A DNA stretch of 64,000 bases, taken from the NCBI RefSeq assembly GCF_003290125.1, contig NZ_QMKH01000001.1, positions 124,001 through 188,000 of the forward strand, in the 5' to 3' direction. Made by a program: the position numbers and the translations under genes. This DNA is from Microvirga flavescens. Lineage in GTDB: Bacteria; Pseudomonadota; Alphaproteobacteria; Rhizobiales; Beijerinckiaceae. The notes beneath the pieces were generated by a model. That model was not told the origin of the DNA, ran no database searches, and was given only the letters and a program-made list of their open reading frames with translations. Shown in pieces: positions 35,139-46,037 of this stretch. Positions within the stretch are counted from its first letter, which is position 1. Each line of letters starts with the position of its first letter.

Positions 35139-36092
35139 ATGCGCAGTTATCTCGATTTCGAAAAGCCGGTCGCCGAGCTGGAAGCCAAGGTTGAAGAACT
35201 TCGGGCTCTCGGGGAAAGCCGCGACGCGGTTTCGATCACCGAAGACATCAACCGGCTGGAAACCAAGGCCGCGGATGCCCTCAAGGATCTCTACGCCAAG
35301 CTCACGCCCTGGCAGAAGACGCTGGTCGCGCGCCATCCGCAGCGGCCCCATTTCGTCGATTACTGCGCGGGCCTGATCACCGATTTCACACCGCTCGCCG
35401 GCGACCGCAAGTTCTCGGAAGACGAGGCCATCGTCGGCGGCTTCGGTCGCTTCCGGGGCCAGCCGGTCTGCATCATGGGGCAGGAGAAGGGCTCCAGCAC
35501 CGAAACCCGCATCCGGCACAATTTCGGCATGGCGCGCCCTGAGGGCTACCGCAAGGCCGTGCGCCTGATGGAGCTGGCCGACCGGTTCGGGCTTCCCGTC
35601 ATCTCCTTCGTGGACACCGCCGGCGCCTATCCCGGCATCGAGGCGGAAGAGCGCGGCCAGGCCGAAGCCATCGCCCGCTCCACCGACGCCCAGCTCGGCC
35701 TTGGCGTGCCGAACATCTCCGTCATCATCGGCGAAGGCGGCTCGGGCGGCGCGATCGCGATCGCCACCGCCAACAAGGTGCTGATGCTGGAGCACGCCAT
35801 CTACAGCGTGATCTCGCCGGAAGGCGCGGCCTCGATCTTGTGGCGCGATTCGGCGCGGGCGCAGGACGCCGCCACCAACATGAAGATCACCGCCCAGGAC
35901 CTCATGCGCCTCGGCGTCATCGACGGCATCATCACCGAACCCGTGGGCGGCGCGCACCGCGACACGAAGGCTGCCCTTGCCGCCACCGGCAACGCGGTCG
36001 AGGAAGCGCTGCACGACCTCAGCAACATGGGTCCCTCGGAGCTGCGCGACCACCGGGCGGCCAAGTTCCTCGCCATCGGCCGCAAGCTTTAA
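35139..36092 (+). CDS. accA: Acetyl-CoA carboxylase carboxyltransferase subunit alpha
   Basis: 317 residues, standard length. The start MRSYLDFEKPVAELEAKVEELR is the typical AccA N-terminal helix. The carboxyltransferase core (GGFGRFRGQPVCIMGQEKGSS..., FVDTAGAYPGIEAEERGQAEAI, GEGGSGGAIAI, SPEGAASILWRD) is fully present. It works with AccD to transfer the carboxyl group from biotin to acetyl-CoA, making malonyl-CoA for fatty-acid synthesis. accD is not nearby, as is usual in this group. Confidence is very high. Confidence 0.97.
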   Translation: MRSYLDFEKPVAELEAKVEELRALGESRDAVSITEDINRLETKAADALKDLYAKLTPWQKTLVARHPQRPHFVDYCAGLITDFTPLAGDRKFSEDEAIVGGFGRFRGQPVCIMGQEKGSSTETRIRHNFGMARPEGYRKAVRLMELADRFGLPVISFVDTAGAYPGIEAEERGQAEAIARSTDAQLGLGVPNISVIIGEGGSGGAIAIATANKVLMLEHAIYSVISPEGAASILWRDSARAQDAATNMKITAQDLMRLGVIDGIITEPVGGAHRDTKAALAATGNAVEEALHDLSNMGPSELRDHRAAKFLAIGRKL

Positions 36093-36165
36093 GGGGCTCA
36101 ACCCGGCGCGTTAACAATGCTTCAATCCCTTCGGCCATAAAGCGAATGTGGCCGGAGGATCGATG

Positions 36166-37266
36166 ATGAACCAAGCGCGCAAGACTGTCGGACTTCTGTT
36201 CGGCGGGTGCTCGGCGGAGCACGACGTTTCAAGAATGTCGGCCGCCAATATCCTTCGCGCTCTCGATCCCGCCCGTTACGACATCGTCCCCATCGGCATC
36301 CGCCGCGATGGCCGCTGGTACTTGGGCAATGCGGCGGCCCCGGACGCCAAGTCCCTCGAGATTCCCGCGAGCGCCCCCGAGGTGGCCCTGCCCCCGGGGC
36401 GCAAGGGCGACCTCATCGTTCTCGACGGCGCTGCTCCCCAAGTGCTGCATCTCGATCTCGTCTTCCCGGTCCTTCACGGGCCGAACGGGGAGGATGGAAC
36501 GGTGCAGGGCCTCCTGGAACTGGCGGACGTGCCGTATGTCGGTTCCGGCGTCATCGGCTCCGCCGCCGGCATGGACAAGGACGTGGCGAAGCGCCTCCTG
36601 CGTGACGGCGGCCTGCCCATCGTCCCCTTCCTGACCCTGACCGCCGATGACCTGACGGATTACGAAGCTGCGACCGTGGTGCTCGGCACGACGGAACTCT
36701 TCATCAAGCCGGCCAACATGGGCTCCTCGGTCGGCGTGTCGCCCGCGCGATCCGCGCAGGAATTCGAGAAGGCCTGCGCCCTCGCCCTGCGCTACGACAG
36801 CAAGATCCTGGTCGAGCGCAGCGTCGCGGGCGCGCGCGAGATCGAATGCTCCGTGCTGCAGGAGCCCTCCGGAGAACTGCGCGCCTCGCCGCTGGGCGAA
36901 ATCGCCCCCGCGAGCAGCCACGGCTTTTACAGCTACGATGCGAAATATGAGGATGCGGCGGGCGCTGACCTGCGCATTCCGGCGCATATTCCTCTGGAAC
37001 AGGCCCGCCGCGCGCAAGAGCTGGCCATCGAGGCCTTCCAGACCCTGTGCTGCGAAGGCTTGGCCCGGGTCGATTTCTTCATCGATCCGCTCGATCCGGA
37101 GAGCCTTTTCGTCAATGAAGTCAACACCCTGCCGGGCTTCACGGCGATCAGCATGTACCCCAAGCTCTGGGAGGCGGGCGGGTTGCCCCAGCGCGGTCTC
37201 ATGGACGCCCTGATCGCCCACGCCCTGACGCGGCATGAGCGCAAGCGCGCCCTGAAGCAGGCCTGA
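36166..37266 (+). CDS. ddl: D-alanine--D-alanine ligase
   Basis: About 366 residues, long-form Ddl (DdlA-like). ATG 36166 lies seven bases after GGAGG (36154-36158); ATG 36163 immediately before is also possible. ATP-grasp motifs: GLLFGGCSAEHDVS at the start, FPVLHGPNGEDGTVQGLLEL, FIKPANMGSSVGVS, and the Mg site FVNEVNTLPGFTAISMYP. It makes the D-Ala-D-Ala dipeptide for peptidoglycan. Here it is separate from the main ftsZ/mur cluster and sits after accA. Confidence 0.95.
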   Translation: MNQARKTVGLLFGGCSAEHDVSRMSAANILRALDPARYDIVPIGIRRDGRWYLGNAAAPDAKSLEIPASAPEVALPPGRKGDLIVLDGAAPQVLHLDLVFPVLHGPNGEDGTVQGLLELADVPYVGSGVIGSAAGMDKDVAKRLLRDGGLPIVPFLTLTADDLTDYEAATVVLGTTELFIKPANMGSSVGVSPARSAQEFEKACALALRYDSKILVERSVAGAREIECSVLQEPSGELRASPLGEIAPASSHGFYSYDAKYEDAAGADLRIPAHIPLEQARRAQELAIEAFQTLCCEGLARVDFFIDPLDPESLFVNEVNTLPGFTAISMYPKLWEAGGLPQRGLMDALIAHALTRHERKRALKQA

Positions 37267-37303
37267 GGGGCCGCCAGGCTCCCTGGCCTCCTCGCCGCGG
37301 CTT

Positions 37304-37340
37304 CGGGGAAACCCCTGAATTTAATCAGGTTTTTCCCCGG
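37304..37340 (+). terminator. Probable terminator after ddl
   Basis: CCTGA / TCAGG stem (37314-37329) followed by five Ts, nested in a longer GGGGAAA / TTTCCCC pairing, about 40 bases after the ddl stop. Confidence 0.55.
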
Positions 37341-37473
37341 ATTAGCGAACTATTAACCATGGCTTCAATATGGCTCCGCTTGCGGTAAGGCTGAGTTAAG
37401 GCTAACGATTTAACGATATCGGGGAACCGTTCGGACAAAGGGAACCGGGCGGATCAGAAATGCGGGGTCCCCC

Positions 37474-38814
37474 ATGATGAAGCGTTTCGCGATGGCGGCG
37501 AGCCTGGCGCTCGCTCTGGCTGCCTGTCAGGATGAAAGCTTCCGCAGAAGCTCGACACGTCACCTCACGCCCATTCCTGCGGCCACCATGTCGTTGATGG
37601 CCAGCAAAGGCATGTCCAAGGGCGATCCGATCCTGATTCGCGCCTACAAGAAAGAAGGCGAGATGGAGATCTGGAAGCGCGCCGGCGACGGCAGGTACGC
37701 GCTCCTCAAGACCTATCCCGTCTGCCGCTGGTCGGGCCAGCTCGGGCCGAAGACCCGCGAGGGCGATCGCCAGGTGCCGGAGGGCTTCTACACGGTCACC
37801 CCGGCGCAGATGAACCCGAATTCCTCCTATTACCTGTCCTTCGACGTGGGCTATCCCAACGCCTACGACCGCGCCTATGGCCGGACGGGTGGCGATATCA
37901 TGACCCACGGCTCCTGCTCCTCTCGCGGCTGCTTCGCGATGACGGATGAGGCCATTGCCGAGATCTACTCCATCGCCCGCGAAGCCTTCGCGAGCGGGCA
38001 GCGCGGCTTCCAGTTCCAGTCCTACCCCTTCCGCATGAACGCACAGAACTTCGCCCAGCATCGGCTGGATCCGAACATGGCGTTCTGGAAGAACCTCAAG
38101 GAAGGCTCGGATTATTTCGATGTCACCCACGAGGAACCGCGGGTTTCGGTGGTCGACCGCCGCTATGCCTTCAACGTGGGCGAAGGCAGCGCCGTATCCG
38201 CCGCCGTCGAGCAGAAGCGCGTAAAGGACGAGCAGGAAGTCGCTGAGGTCGCCCGCGGCGTCCAGCCCGTCAAGCTCGTCTATCATGACGGCTCGTCGCA
38301 CGAATCCTTCCGCCGCGCTCTCGCCGGCACCCTTGAGGGCGGGTCCCTCGTGGTGGATGCGCGCACGCGCGACAAGTTCGGCGACGTGAGCCGCCCCGAA
38401 GGCCTGTCCACCGGACCGCAGGAAATCGCACTCGACGCCTCCGGCAAGCCGAAGGAAGCCGCTGTGCCCGCAACGGCCCTCGCCTTCGCTCCGGCAGCTC
38501 CGGCCCCCGCGCCGGTCGCCGCTGCACCGGCGCCGGTGGCCGAGACGAAGCTTGCCTCCACCGCTCCCGCCGCCAGCGCTCCGGTTCAGGCCTCCGCGGC
38601 TTCCGGCTCGCAGGAGACGCCGTTCTACAAGAAGATGTTCAACGGCATCGGCGATCTGTTCAGCACCTCCTCCACGGCGGAACCCGTCGCGGAAACGGCG
38701 CAGGCCGCGCCCGTGACGACGGCCCCCGCCGCCCAGGTTCCCAAGCCGCCGGTGAAGCCCCAGAAGCGCGCCGAGGCCGCAACGGGCATGAAGCTGGCGC
38801 AGGTCAGAAACTGA
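37474..38814 (+). CDS. YafK/DpaA-like L,D-transpeptidase-family lipoprotein
   Basis: 446 residues. A lipoprotein signal ends in LALAAC with Cys18. Residues ~50-215 form a YkuD-type catalytic domain whose His145/Cys153 motif is HGSCSSRGCFAMTD. That wording matches the YafK (DpaA) subgroup; E. coli YafK is an amidase that cuts the Braun lipoprotein-peptidoglycan bond. After residue ~300 comes a long Ala/Pro-rich linker with a conserved-looking amphipathic stretch (FYKKMFNGIGDLF), then a basic tail. Ordinary YafK lacks such a tail (about 246 residues). An outer-membrane-anchored wall enzyme is inferred. Confidence 0.82.
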   Translation: MMKRFAMAASLALALAACQDESFRRSSTRHLTPIPAATMSLMASKGMSKGDPILIRAYKKEGEMEIWKRAGDGRYALLKTYPVCRWSGQLGPKTREGDRQVPEGFYTVTPAQMNPNSSYYLSFDVGYPNAYDRAYGRTGGDIMTHGSCSSRGCFAMTDEAIAEIYSIAREAFASGQRGFQFQSYPFRMNAQNFAQHRLDPNMAFWKNLKEGSDYFDVTHEEPRVSVVDRRYAFNVGEGSAVSAAVEQKRVKDEQEVAEVARGVQPVKLVYHDGSSHESFRRALAGTLEGGSLVVDARTRDKFGDVSRPEGLSTGPQEIALDASGKPKEAAVPATALAFAPAAPAPAPVAAAPAPVAETKLASTAPAASAPVQASAASGSQETPFYKKMFNGIGDLFSTSSTAEPVAETAQAAPVTTAPAAQVPKPPVKPQKRAEAATGMKLAQVRN

Positions 38815-38840
38815 ACGGCATCACTGCCAGACAAGCTCCA

Positions 38841-38866
38841 AAAGCCCGCCCCTCGGCGGGCTTTTT
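38841..38866 (+). terminator. Intrinsic terminator after the YafK-like gene
   Basis: Stem AAAGCCCGCC / GGCGGGCTTT with a CCTC loop and a run of five Ts, 27 bases after the stop codon and 22 bases before the NUDIX start. Confidence 0.85.
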
Positions 38867-38887
38867 CATGCTCGCGAGAGGAAATCC

Positions 38888-39301
38888 ATGAATCGACCGA
38901 CCATGAAGGAACCTCGTTGTGGCTGCGGCGCGGTCATCATGAGGGACGGCAAGATTCTTCTCATCCGACGGATCAATCCGCCCGAGGCTGGTCACTGGGG
39001 ATTGCCGGGCGGCAAGGTCGATTGGCTCGAGCCGGTCGAGGCCGCCGTGGCGCGTGAGGTCACCGAGGAGCTCGGCGTGACCATCATGGACCTTGAGCTT
39101 CTGTGTGTCGTCGATCAGATCGACACGGAAGGCGCAGAGCACTGGATCGCGCCCGTCTACCGCGCCCGGAACATCAGCGGCGAACCGCGCATCGTTGAGC
39201 CGCACAAGCACAGCGCCTTCGGATGGTTCGCCCTTGATGCGTTACCCTCCCCGCTGACGCGGGCGACGCAGGTTGCTGTCGCTGCTTTGCGAAGCCCATA
39301 A
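38888..39301 (+). CDS. NUDIX hydrolase
   Basis: 137 residues. The NUDIX box is complete: GGKVDWLEPVEAAVAREVTEELGV fits Gx5Ex7REUxEExGU. ATG 38888 is preceded by GAGAGGAAATCC. An N-terminal CGCG segment and LIRRINPPEAGHWGLPGG are as in the ADP-ribose/nucleotide-clearing group. It hydrolyses some nucleoside diphosphate linked to X; the substrate cannot be told from sequence. It is separated from upstream and downstream genes by terminators, so it is monocistronic. Confidence 0.87.
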   Translation: MNRPTMKEPRCGCGAVIMRDGKILLIRRINPPEAGHWGLPGGKVDWLEPVEAAVAREVTEELGVTIMDLELLCVVDQIDTEGAEHWIAPVYRARNISGEPRIVEPHKHSAFGWFALDALPSPLTRATQVAVAALRSP

Positions 39302-39306
39302 CGAAA

Positions 39307-39333
39307 ACCGCCGCCGTGTGACACGGCGGCGGT
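39307..39333 (-). terminator. Terminator of secA
   Basis: 12-bp stem ACCGCCGCCGTG / CACGGCGGCGGT with a three-base loop; on the minus strand it is followed by TTTTCG. It lies 34 bases beyond the secA stop. Confidence 0.8.
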
Positions 39334-39366
39334 GAGAACCGACTGACTTCAGTAGCCCTGGCGGCC

Positions 39367-42144
<2,778 letters not shown>

Positions 42145-42392
42145 CGAGAGCCTTCGAATTCCAGGATTCCGGGTAAACAGCGGTTTGGGCCGCGTTATAG
42201 ACTTAATTATGCGGGAGTGCATCTAAAAGGCTGCGCCACTCCGGCGCAGTCGCGCTTCCACAGGCTCGGCCCTTTAAGCTTAACCGGCAGGAGGTTTGCC
42301 ACAGATCGGCTATCCCTTGCAAACTGCCGGGAAGTCGGCCATCGATCCACCCCGAGCGGCTGCCGCTTCGAGGCCCGCCAGAGGACTTCAAT

Positions 42393-43274
42393 ATGTCAAT
42401 TTCATCATCCCTTCTCAAAAGCGTTCTCGCGCTGGGCGTGGCCCTTCCCCTGAGCGTGGGCGTTGCCCTCGCCCAGACCCCGCCTGCCGCCCCTGCGGCT
42501 GCCGCTACGGCAGGGAACAAGGTCGTCGCCCGCGTCAACGGCGTCGAGATCACCGAGGCCGACCTCGCCATTGCCGAGACGGACCCTGCCCTGCAGCTTC
42601 CCAACATGCCCGAGCCGCAAAAGCGCGACCTTCTGATCGGCTACATGATCGACCTGAAGCTCGGAGCGAACGCCGCGGCGGCGGCCAAGATCTACGACAC
42701 GCCGGATTTTGCCCGCAAGCTCGCCTACAACCAGGACAAGACCCTCCTCGACGAGTATCTCGCCCTGGAAGCCAAGAAGGCCGTTACGCCGGAAGCCGCC
42801 AAGAAGCTCTATGACGAGACCGTCAAGGGCATGACGCCGGAAGAGGAAGTGCGCGCCCGCCATATCCTGGTCGAGAACGAGGACGACGCGAAGAAGGTTT
42901 TCGCTCGCGTGAAAGGCGGCGAGGACTTCGCCAAGGTCGCGGCCGAGGTCTCCAAGGATCCGGGCTCCAAGACGGATGGCGGCGATCTCGGCTTCTTCAC
43001 CAAGGACCGCATGGTCGAGCCTTTCGCGGAAGCCGCCTTCAAGCTTCAGCCCGGCCAGATCTCCGAGCCGGTGAAGTCGCAGTTCGGCTGGCACGTCATC
43101 AAGCTCGAGGAAAAGCGCACCAAGCCCGCCCCCTCCCTCGAGGAGATGAAGGAGCAGGTGAACACCTACCTCGAGCGCAAGGCTCAGCAGGACCTGATCC
43201 TCAACCTGCGTAAAGAAGCCAAGATCGAGCGCCTCGACGACAAGGGCAACCTCGTCGAGCAGAAGAAGCAGTAA
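42393..43274 (+). CDS. Exported parvulin-type peptidyl-prolyl isomerase
   Basis: 293 residues with a Sec signal peptide (cleavage near ALAQ, residue 28). A SurA-like N-terminal helical region (~40-140) is followed by a rotamase domain (~150-245): RARHILVENEDDAKKVFARVKGGEDFAKVAAEVSKD, then GDLGFFTKDRMVEPFAEAAF and SQFGWHVIKLEE. The tail is charged. The role is folding of exported or outer-membrane proteins in the periplasm. It is divergent from secA, so both deal with export. A strong hairpin terminator follows its stop. Confidence 0.93.
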   Translation: MSISSSLLKSVLALGVALPLSVGVALAQTPPAAPAAAATAGNKVVARVNGVEITEADLAIAETDPALQLPNMPEPQKRDLLIGYMIDLKLGANAAAAAKIYDTPDFARKLAYNQDKTLLDEYLALEAKKAVTPEAAKKLYDETVKGMTPEEEVRARHILVENEDDAKKVFARVKGGEDFAKVAAEVSKDPGSKTDGGDLGFFTKDRMVEPFAEAAFKLQPGQISEPVKSQFGWHVIKLEEKRTKPAPSLEEMKEQVNTYLERKAQQDLILNLRKEAKIERLDDKGNLVEQKKQ

Positions 43275-43282
43275 GTTTCAGG

Positions 43283-43310
43283 AGGCCGGGATGGGACACC
43301 ATCCCGGCCT
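43283..43310 (+). terminator. Terminator after the parvulin gene
   Basis: 12-bp stem AGGCCGGGATGG / CCATCCCGGCCT with a GACA loop, nine bases after the stop. Only a weak T-rich tail (TTCATTT). Confidence 0.7.
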
Positions 43311-43466
43311 TCATTTGACCCTGGCCGTTTGACGGGGATCAGGCAGAAACGCGCACCGCGTGCTTCCAGAATCCTTTTAAAGCCAAGCTTAGGCTTGACA
43401 AAAACCGTGGACAAGCCGCAGTTCGCGCATTCTGTGTGGCTTCCCGCTCCTCATCGGTTTTTGTTC

Positions 43467-44708
43467 ATGTCCACGACCGTCTCCCCGCTCGCGCCGAAAT
43501 CTTACCCGAGCCTTCCCGCCATCGAGGGCGTGAAGATCGCGACCGCCGAGGCGGGGATCCGATACAAGAACCGCACCGACGTTCTTTACATGACCTTCGC
43601 CAAGGACACGGCAGTGGCGGGCGTGTTCACGCGCTCCAAGTGCCCCTCGGCCCCGGTCGACTGGTGCCGCAAGAATCTCGACAAGGGCAGCGCCCGCGCG
43701 CTCGTCGTCAATTCCGGCAATGCCAACGCCTTCACCGGCAAGAAGGGCGCCGAGGCCGTGAAGCTCACCGCCGACATCGCGGCCAAGGCCGCCGGCTGCC
43801 GCGCCTCGCAGGTCTTCATCGCCTCCACGGGCGTGATCGGCGAGCCGCTCGACGCCACCAAGTTCCAGGGTGTGCTCGACAAGTGCCAGAAGCAGGCAAA
43901 GCCCCTCGCCTGGGTCGATGCCGCCAAGGCCATCATGACCACCGACACCTTTGCGAAAGTGGCGACCCGCAAGGCCACCATCGGCGGCGTCGAAGTGACG
44001 ATCAACGGCATCGCCAAAGGCGCAGGCATGATCGCTCCCGACATGGCGACGATGCTCTCCTTCATCTTCACCGATGCGCCCATCGCCGCGCCGGTGTTGC
44101 AGGCGCTGTTGAAGAAGGGCGCCGACAAGAGCTTCAACTGCGTGACGGTCGACAGCGACACCTCGACCTCCGACACGCTGTTGTTCTTCGCGACAGGCGC
44201 GGCGGCAGAGCGCGGCGCGCCCGCGATCTCGCTTCCGAGCGACCGCCGCCTTACCGGATTCCGCAATGCACTCGAAGATCTGCTCTGCGATCTCGCGCAG
44301 CAGGTCGCGCGGGACGGCGAGGGCGCGCGCAAGTTCGTGACCGTGAAGGTGACAGGCGCGAGCGGCGCGACCTCCGCCAAGCGCATCGCGATGGCGATCG
44401 CCAATTCGCCGCTCGTCAAAACCGCCGTGGCCGGTGAGGACGCCAACTGGGGCCGCGTGGTCATGGCCGTCGGCAAGGCGGGAGAACCGGCGGAGCGCGA
44501 CAAGCTCGCGATCTGGTTCGGCGACATTCGCGTCGCCGTGAAGGGCGCGCGCGACCCGAACTATGACGAAGCCAAGACCTCGGCCTACATGAAGGGCGAC
44601 GAGGTCACGATCCGCGTCGATCTCGGCCTCGGCCGTGGCGAGGCGCGGGCCTGGACCTGCGATCTCACCAAGGCCTATGTGGAAATCAACGGCGATTACC
44701 GCAGTTGA
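43467..44708 (+). CDS. argJ: Bifunctional glutamate N-acetyltransferase / amino-acid N-acetyltransferase
   Basis: 413 residues from ATG 43467; the 46-codon upstream extension is unlike ArgJ. ArgJ makes N-acetylglutamate by recycling the acetyl group from N-acetylornithine in arginine synthesis. The autocleavage site is visible: [20 protein letters not shown], where cleavage before the Thr of MATML releases the nucleophile. The N-terminal start [31 protein letters not shown] is typical. In related genomes argJ is followed by mutT; here two inverted genes stand between them. Confidence 0.95.
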   Translation: MSTTVSPLAPKSYPSLPAIEGVKIATAEAGIRYKNRTDVLYMTFAKDTAVAGVFTRSKCPSAPVDWCRKNLDKGSARALVVNSGNANAFTGKKGAEAVKLTADIAAKAAGCRASQVFIASTGVIGEPLDATKFQGVLDKCQKQAKPLAWVDAAKAIMTTDTFAKVATRKATIGGVEVTINGIAKGAGMIAPDMATMLSFIFTDAPIAAPVLQALLKKGADKSFNCVTVDSDTSTSDTLLFFATGAAAERGAPAISLPSDRRLTGFRNALEDLLCDLAQQVARDGEGARKFVTVKVTGASGATSAKRIAMAIANSPLVKTAVAGEDANWGRVVMAVGKAGEPAERDKLAIWFGDIRVAVKGARDPNYDEAKTSAYMKGDEVTIRVDLGLGRGEARAWTCDLTKAYVEINGDYRS

Positions 44709-44720
44709 GGCGCTTCCCGA

Positions 44721-45092
44721 TCAGGGGACGACAGTCACTTTCCATTTGATCTGAACGTTCATGGGGCCGCCATACTGGTCCATGCCGATAAAGGCATAAG
44801 CGAACTCATCCGCGCCCGAGTAACCAGCCTTGGCAGCGTAGAAGGGCGTGAGATTGCTAACGCCTGCCCGGCCGAATTTCGGCTGCTGCACAATCTTCGT
44901 TTCATTGACCGCGCCGGGAATATTATTGAGGTTGAAGGAGCACCCCGTGCCGGCCTTCACCGTCAGTTCGCCCTCCACTTGAGCGCGGGCCGAAGTAATG
45001 AACACCGATCCGCCCGAGCAGTCGGCGGAAGCGGTTCCCAGGATGGCGCTGGCAGCCCATAGGCCACACGCAACCGCAACTTTCTTGATCAT
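44721..45092 (-). CDS. Small secreted Ig-like protein, paralogue A
   Basis: 123 residues from ATG 45092, which has GGGGGA upstream. A signal peptide (cleavage near ASA, ~24) precedes a ~100-residue mature domain with two cysteines (CSGG near its start, GCSF mid-domain) that may form a disulfide. The stretch IVQQPKFGRAGVSNLTPFYAAKAGYSGADEFAYAFIG, and the closing beta-strand VKVTVVP, look like one bacterial Ig/cadherin-like repeat (the xPxxG...YxxxxGYxGxDEFxY pattern). I recognise no named family. It is a tandem paralogue of the next gene, 24 bases apart, and both are inverted relative to argJ/mutT. Function unknown. Confidence 0.7.
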   Translation of the reverse strand: MIKKVAVACGLWAASAILGTASADCSGGSVFITSARAQVEGELTVKAGTGCSFNLNNIPGAVNETKIVQQPKFGRAGVSNLTPFYAAKAGYSGADEFAYAFIGMDQYGGPMNVQIKWKVTVVP

Positions 45093-45116
45093 TGAATCCC
45101 CCAATTTTTTTGTTGA

Positions 45117-45494
45117 TTAAAGGCTCGGAACAACGGTGATCTTCCGCTTGATGGATATCTTCATCGGGCCCCCGTATTGGTCGGTTCCAATATAGGCATA
45201 AGTGAACTCATCGGGCCCCTGATAGCCGGGCTTGGCCATGTAATACGGGCGCATATTCTCTACGCCGGCTTTGCCTACCTTCGGCTGCTGCGTGATTTTA
45301 ACCTCGGAGAGAGCTCCCGATATGCCGTTCACGCCCGACCAGCACGATGTTCCCGAGACCACGGTCATCTCACCTTCGGTTTCGGCGAGGCTTCCACTGA
45401 AAAATACGCTCGTTGCCTTGCACGCGGCGTATGCAGGAACCGACGATCCCATGAAGGCAGCGCAAACAGCGGCGGCCAGCATTTCCTTCTTCAT
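45117..45494 (-). CDS. Small secreted Ig-like protein, paralogue B
   Basis: About 125 residues from ATG 45494 (ATG 45500 is two codons earlier). A signal peptide ending AYA (~23) precedes a mature domain starting with ACKATSVFF. It aligns with paralogue A throughout: KITQQPKVGKAGVENMRPYYMAKPGYQGPDEFTYAYIG, DQYGGPMKISIKRKITVVP, and two cysteines in matching places. First of the two-gene unit; an 8-bp inverted repeat lies just upstream. Locally lower GC than argJ or mutT suggests acquisition. Function unknown; a periplasmic or surface role is inferred. Confidence 0.7.
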   Translation of the reverse strand: MKKEMLAAAVCAAFMGSSVPAYAACKATSVFFSGSLAETEGEMTVVSGTSCWSGVNGISGALSEVKITQQPKVGKAGVENMRPYYMAKPGYQGPDEFTYAYIGTDQYGGPMKISIKRKITVVPSL

Positions 45495-45498
45495 AACC

Positions 45499-45526
45499 AT
45501 TACTCATTCTCTAACCATTGAGTAAT
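45499..45526. promoter_or_regulatory. Operator-like perfect inverted repeat upstream of secreted pair
   Basis: ATTACTCA / TGAGTAAT with a 12-base spacer, in the AT-rich gap just ahead of paralogue B. It could be a regulator site or a 5'-UTR hairpin. Confidence 0.45.
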
Positions 45527-45604
45527 GTTATCTCTTACATGAAAATTTTCTCATGCCCAGAGTTGTTGCATTCAGCAAAAAGTCTTGGGAGAGGTGAGCC
45601 CGCC

Positions 45605-46030
45605 ATGACCACGAACACACCCCCTCTCAAACTGACCCTCGTCGTCGCCGTCGCCCTTGTGGATACGGACAACCGTATCCTTCTCGCGCAGCGCCCTGAG
45701 GGAAAGGCGCTTGCCGGCTTGTGGGAATTTCCCGGCGGCAAAATGGAGCTCGGCGAGCGGCCGGAAGAGACACTCATCCGCGAATTGCGCGAGGAACTCG
45801 GCATCGCCGTCAAGGAAGCGTGCCTCGCGCCGCTCACTTTCGCGAGCCACGCCTATGAGAGCTTCCACCTTCTCATGCCCCTCTACATCTGCCGCCGCTG
45901 GGAGGGCTTCGTGCAGCCGCTGGAGGGGCAGGCGCTGAAATGGGTGAAGCCGCAGGAATTGCGGCAATACCCGATGCCGCCGGCGGATGAGCCGCTGCTG
46001 CCTTTCCTCATCGATCTCGTCGGCCCTTGA
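45605..46030 (+). CDS. mutT: 8-oxo-dGTP diphosphatase MutT
   Basis: 141 residues from ATG 45605, preceded by GAGAGGTGAG; the frame upstream is AT-rich noncoding sequence. NUDIX box GGKMELGERPEETLIRELREELGI is complete. LAQRPEGKALAGLWEFPGGK, FASHAYESFHLLMPLYICRRWEG and EGQALKWVKPQEL are characteristic of MutT, which removes 8-oxo-dGTP to prevent AT-to-CG transversions. Probably once co-transcribed with argJ; the two secreted-protein genes now separate them. Followed by an EamA transporter after seven bases. Confidence 0.9.
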   Translation: MTTNTPPLKLTLVVAVALVDTDNRILLAQRPEGKALAGLWEFPGGKMELGERPEETLIRELREELGIAVKEACLAPLTFASHAYESFHLLMPLYICRRWEGFVQPLEGQALKWVKPQELRQYPMPPADEPLLPFLIDLVGP

Positions 46031-46037
46031 GCGCATC

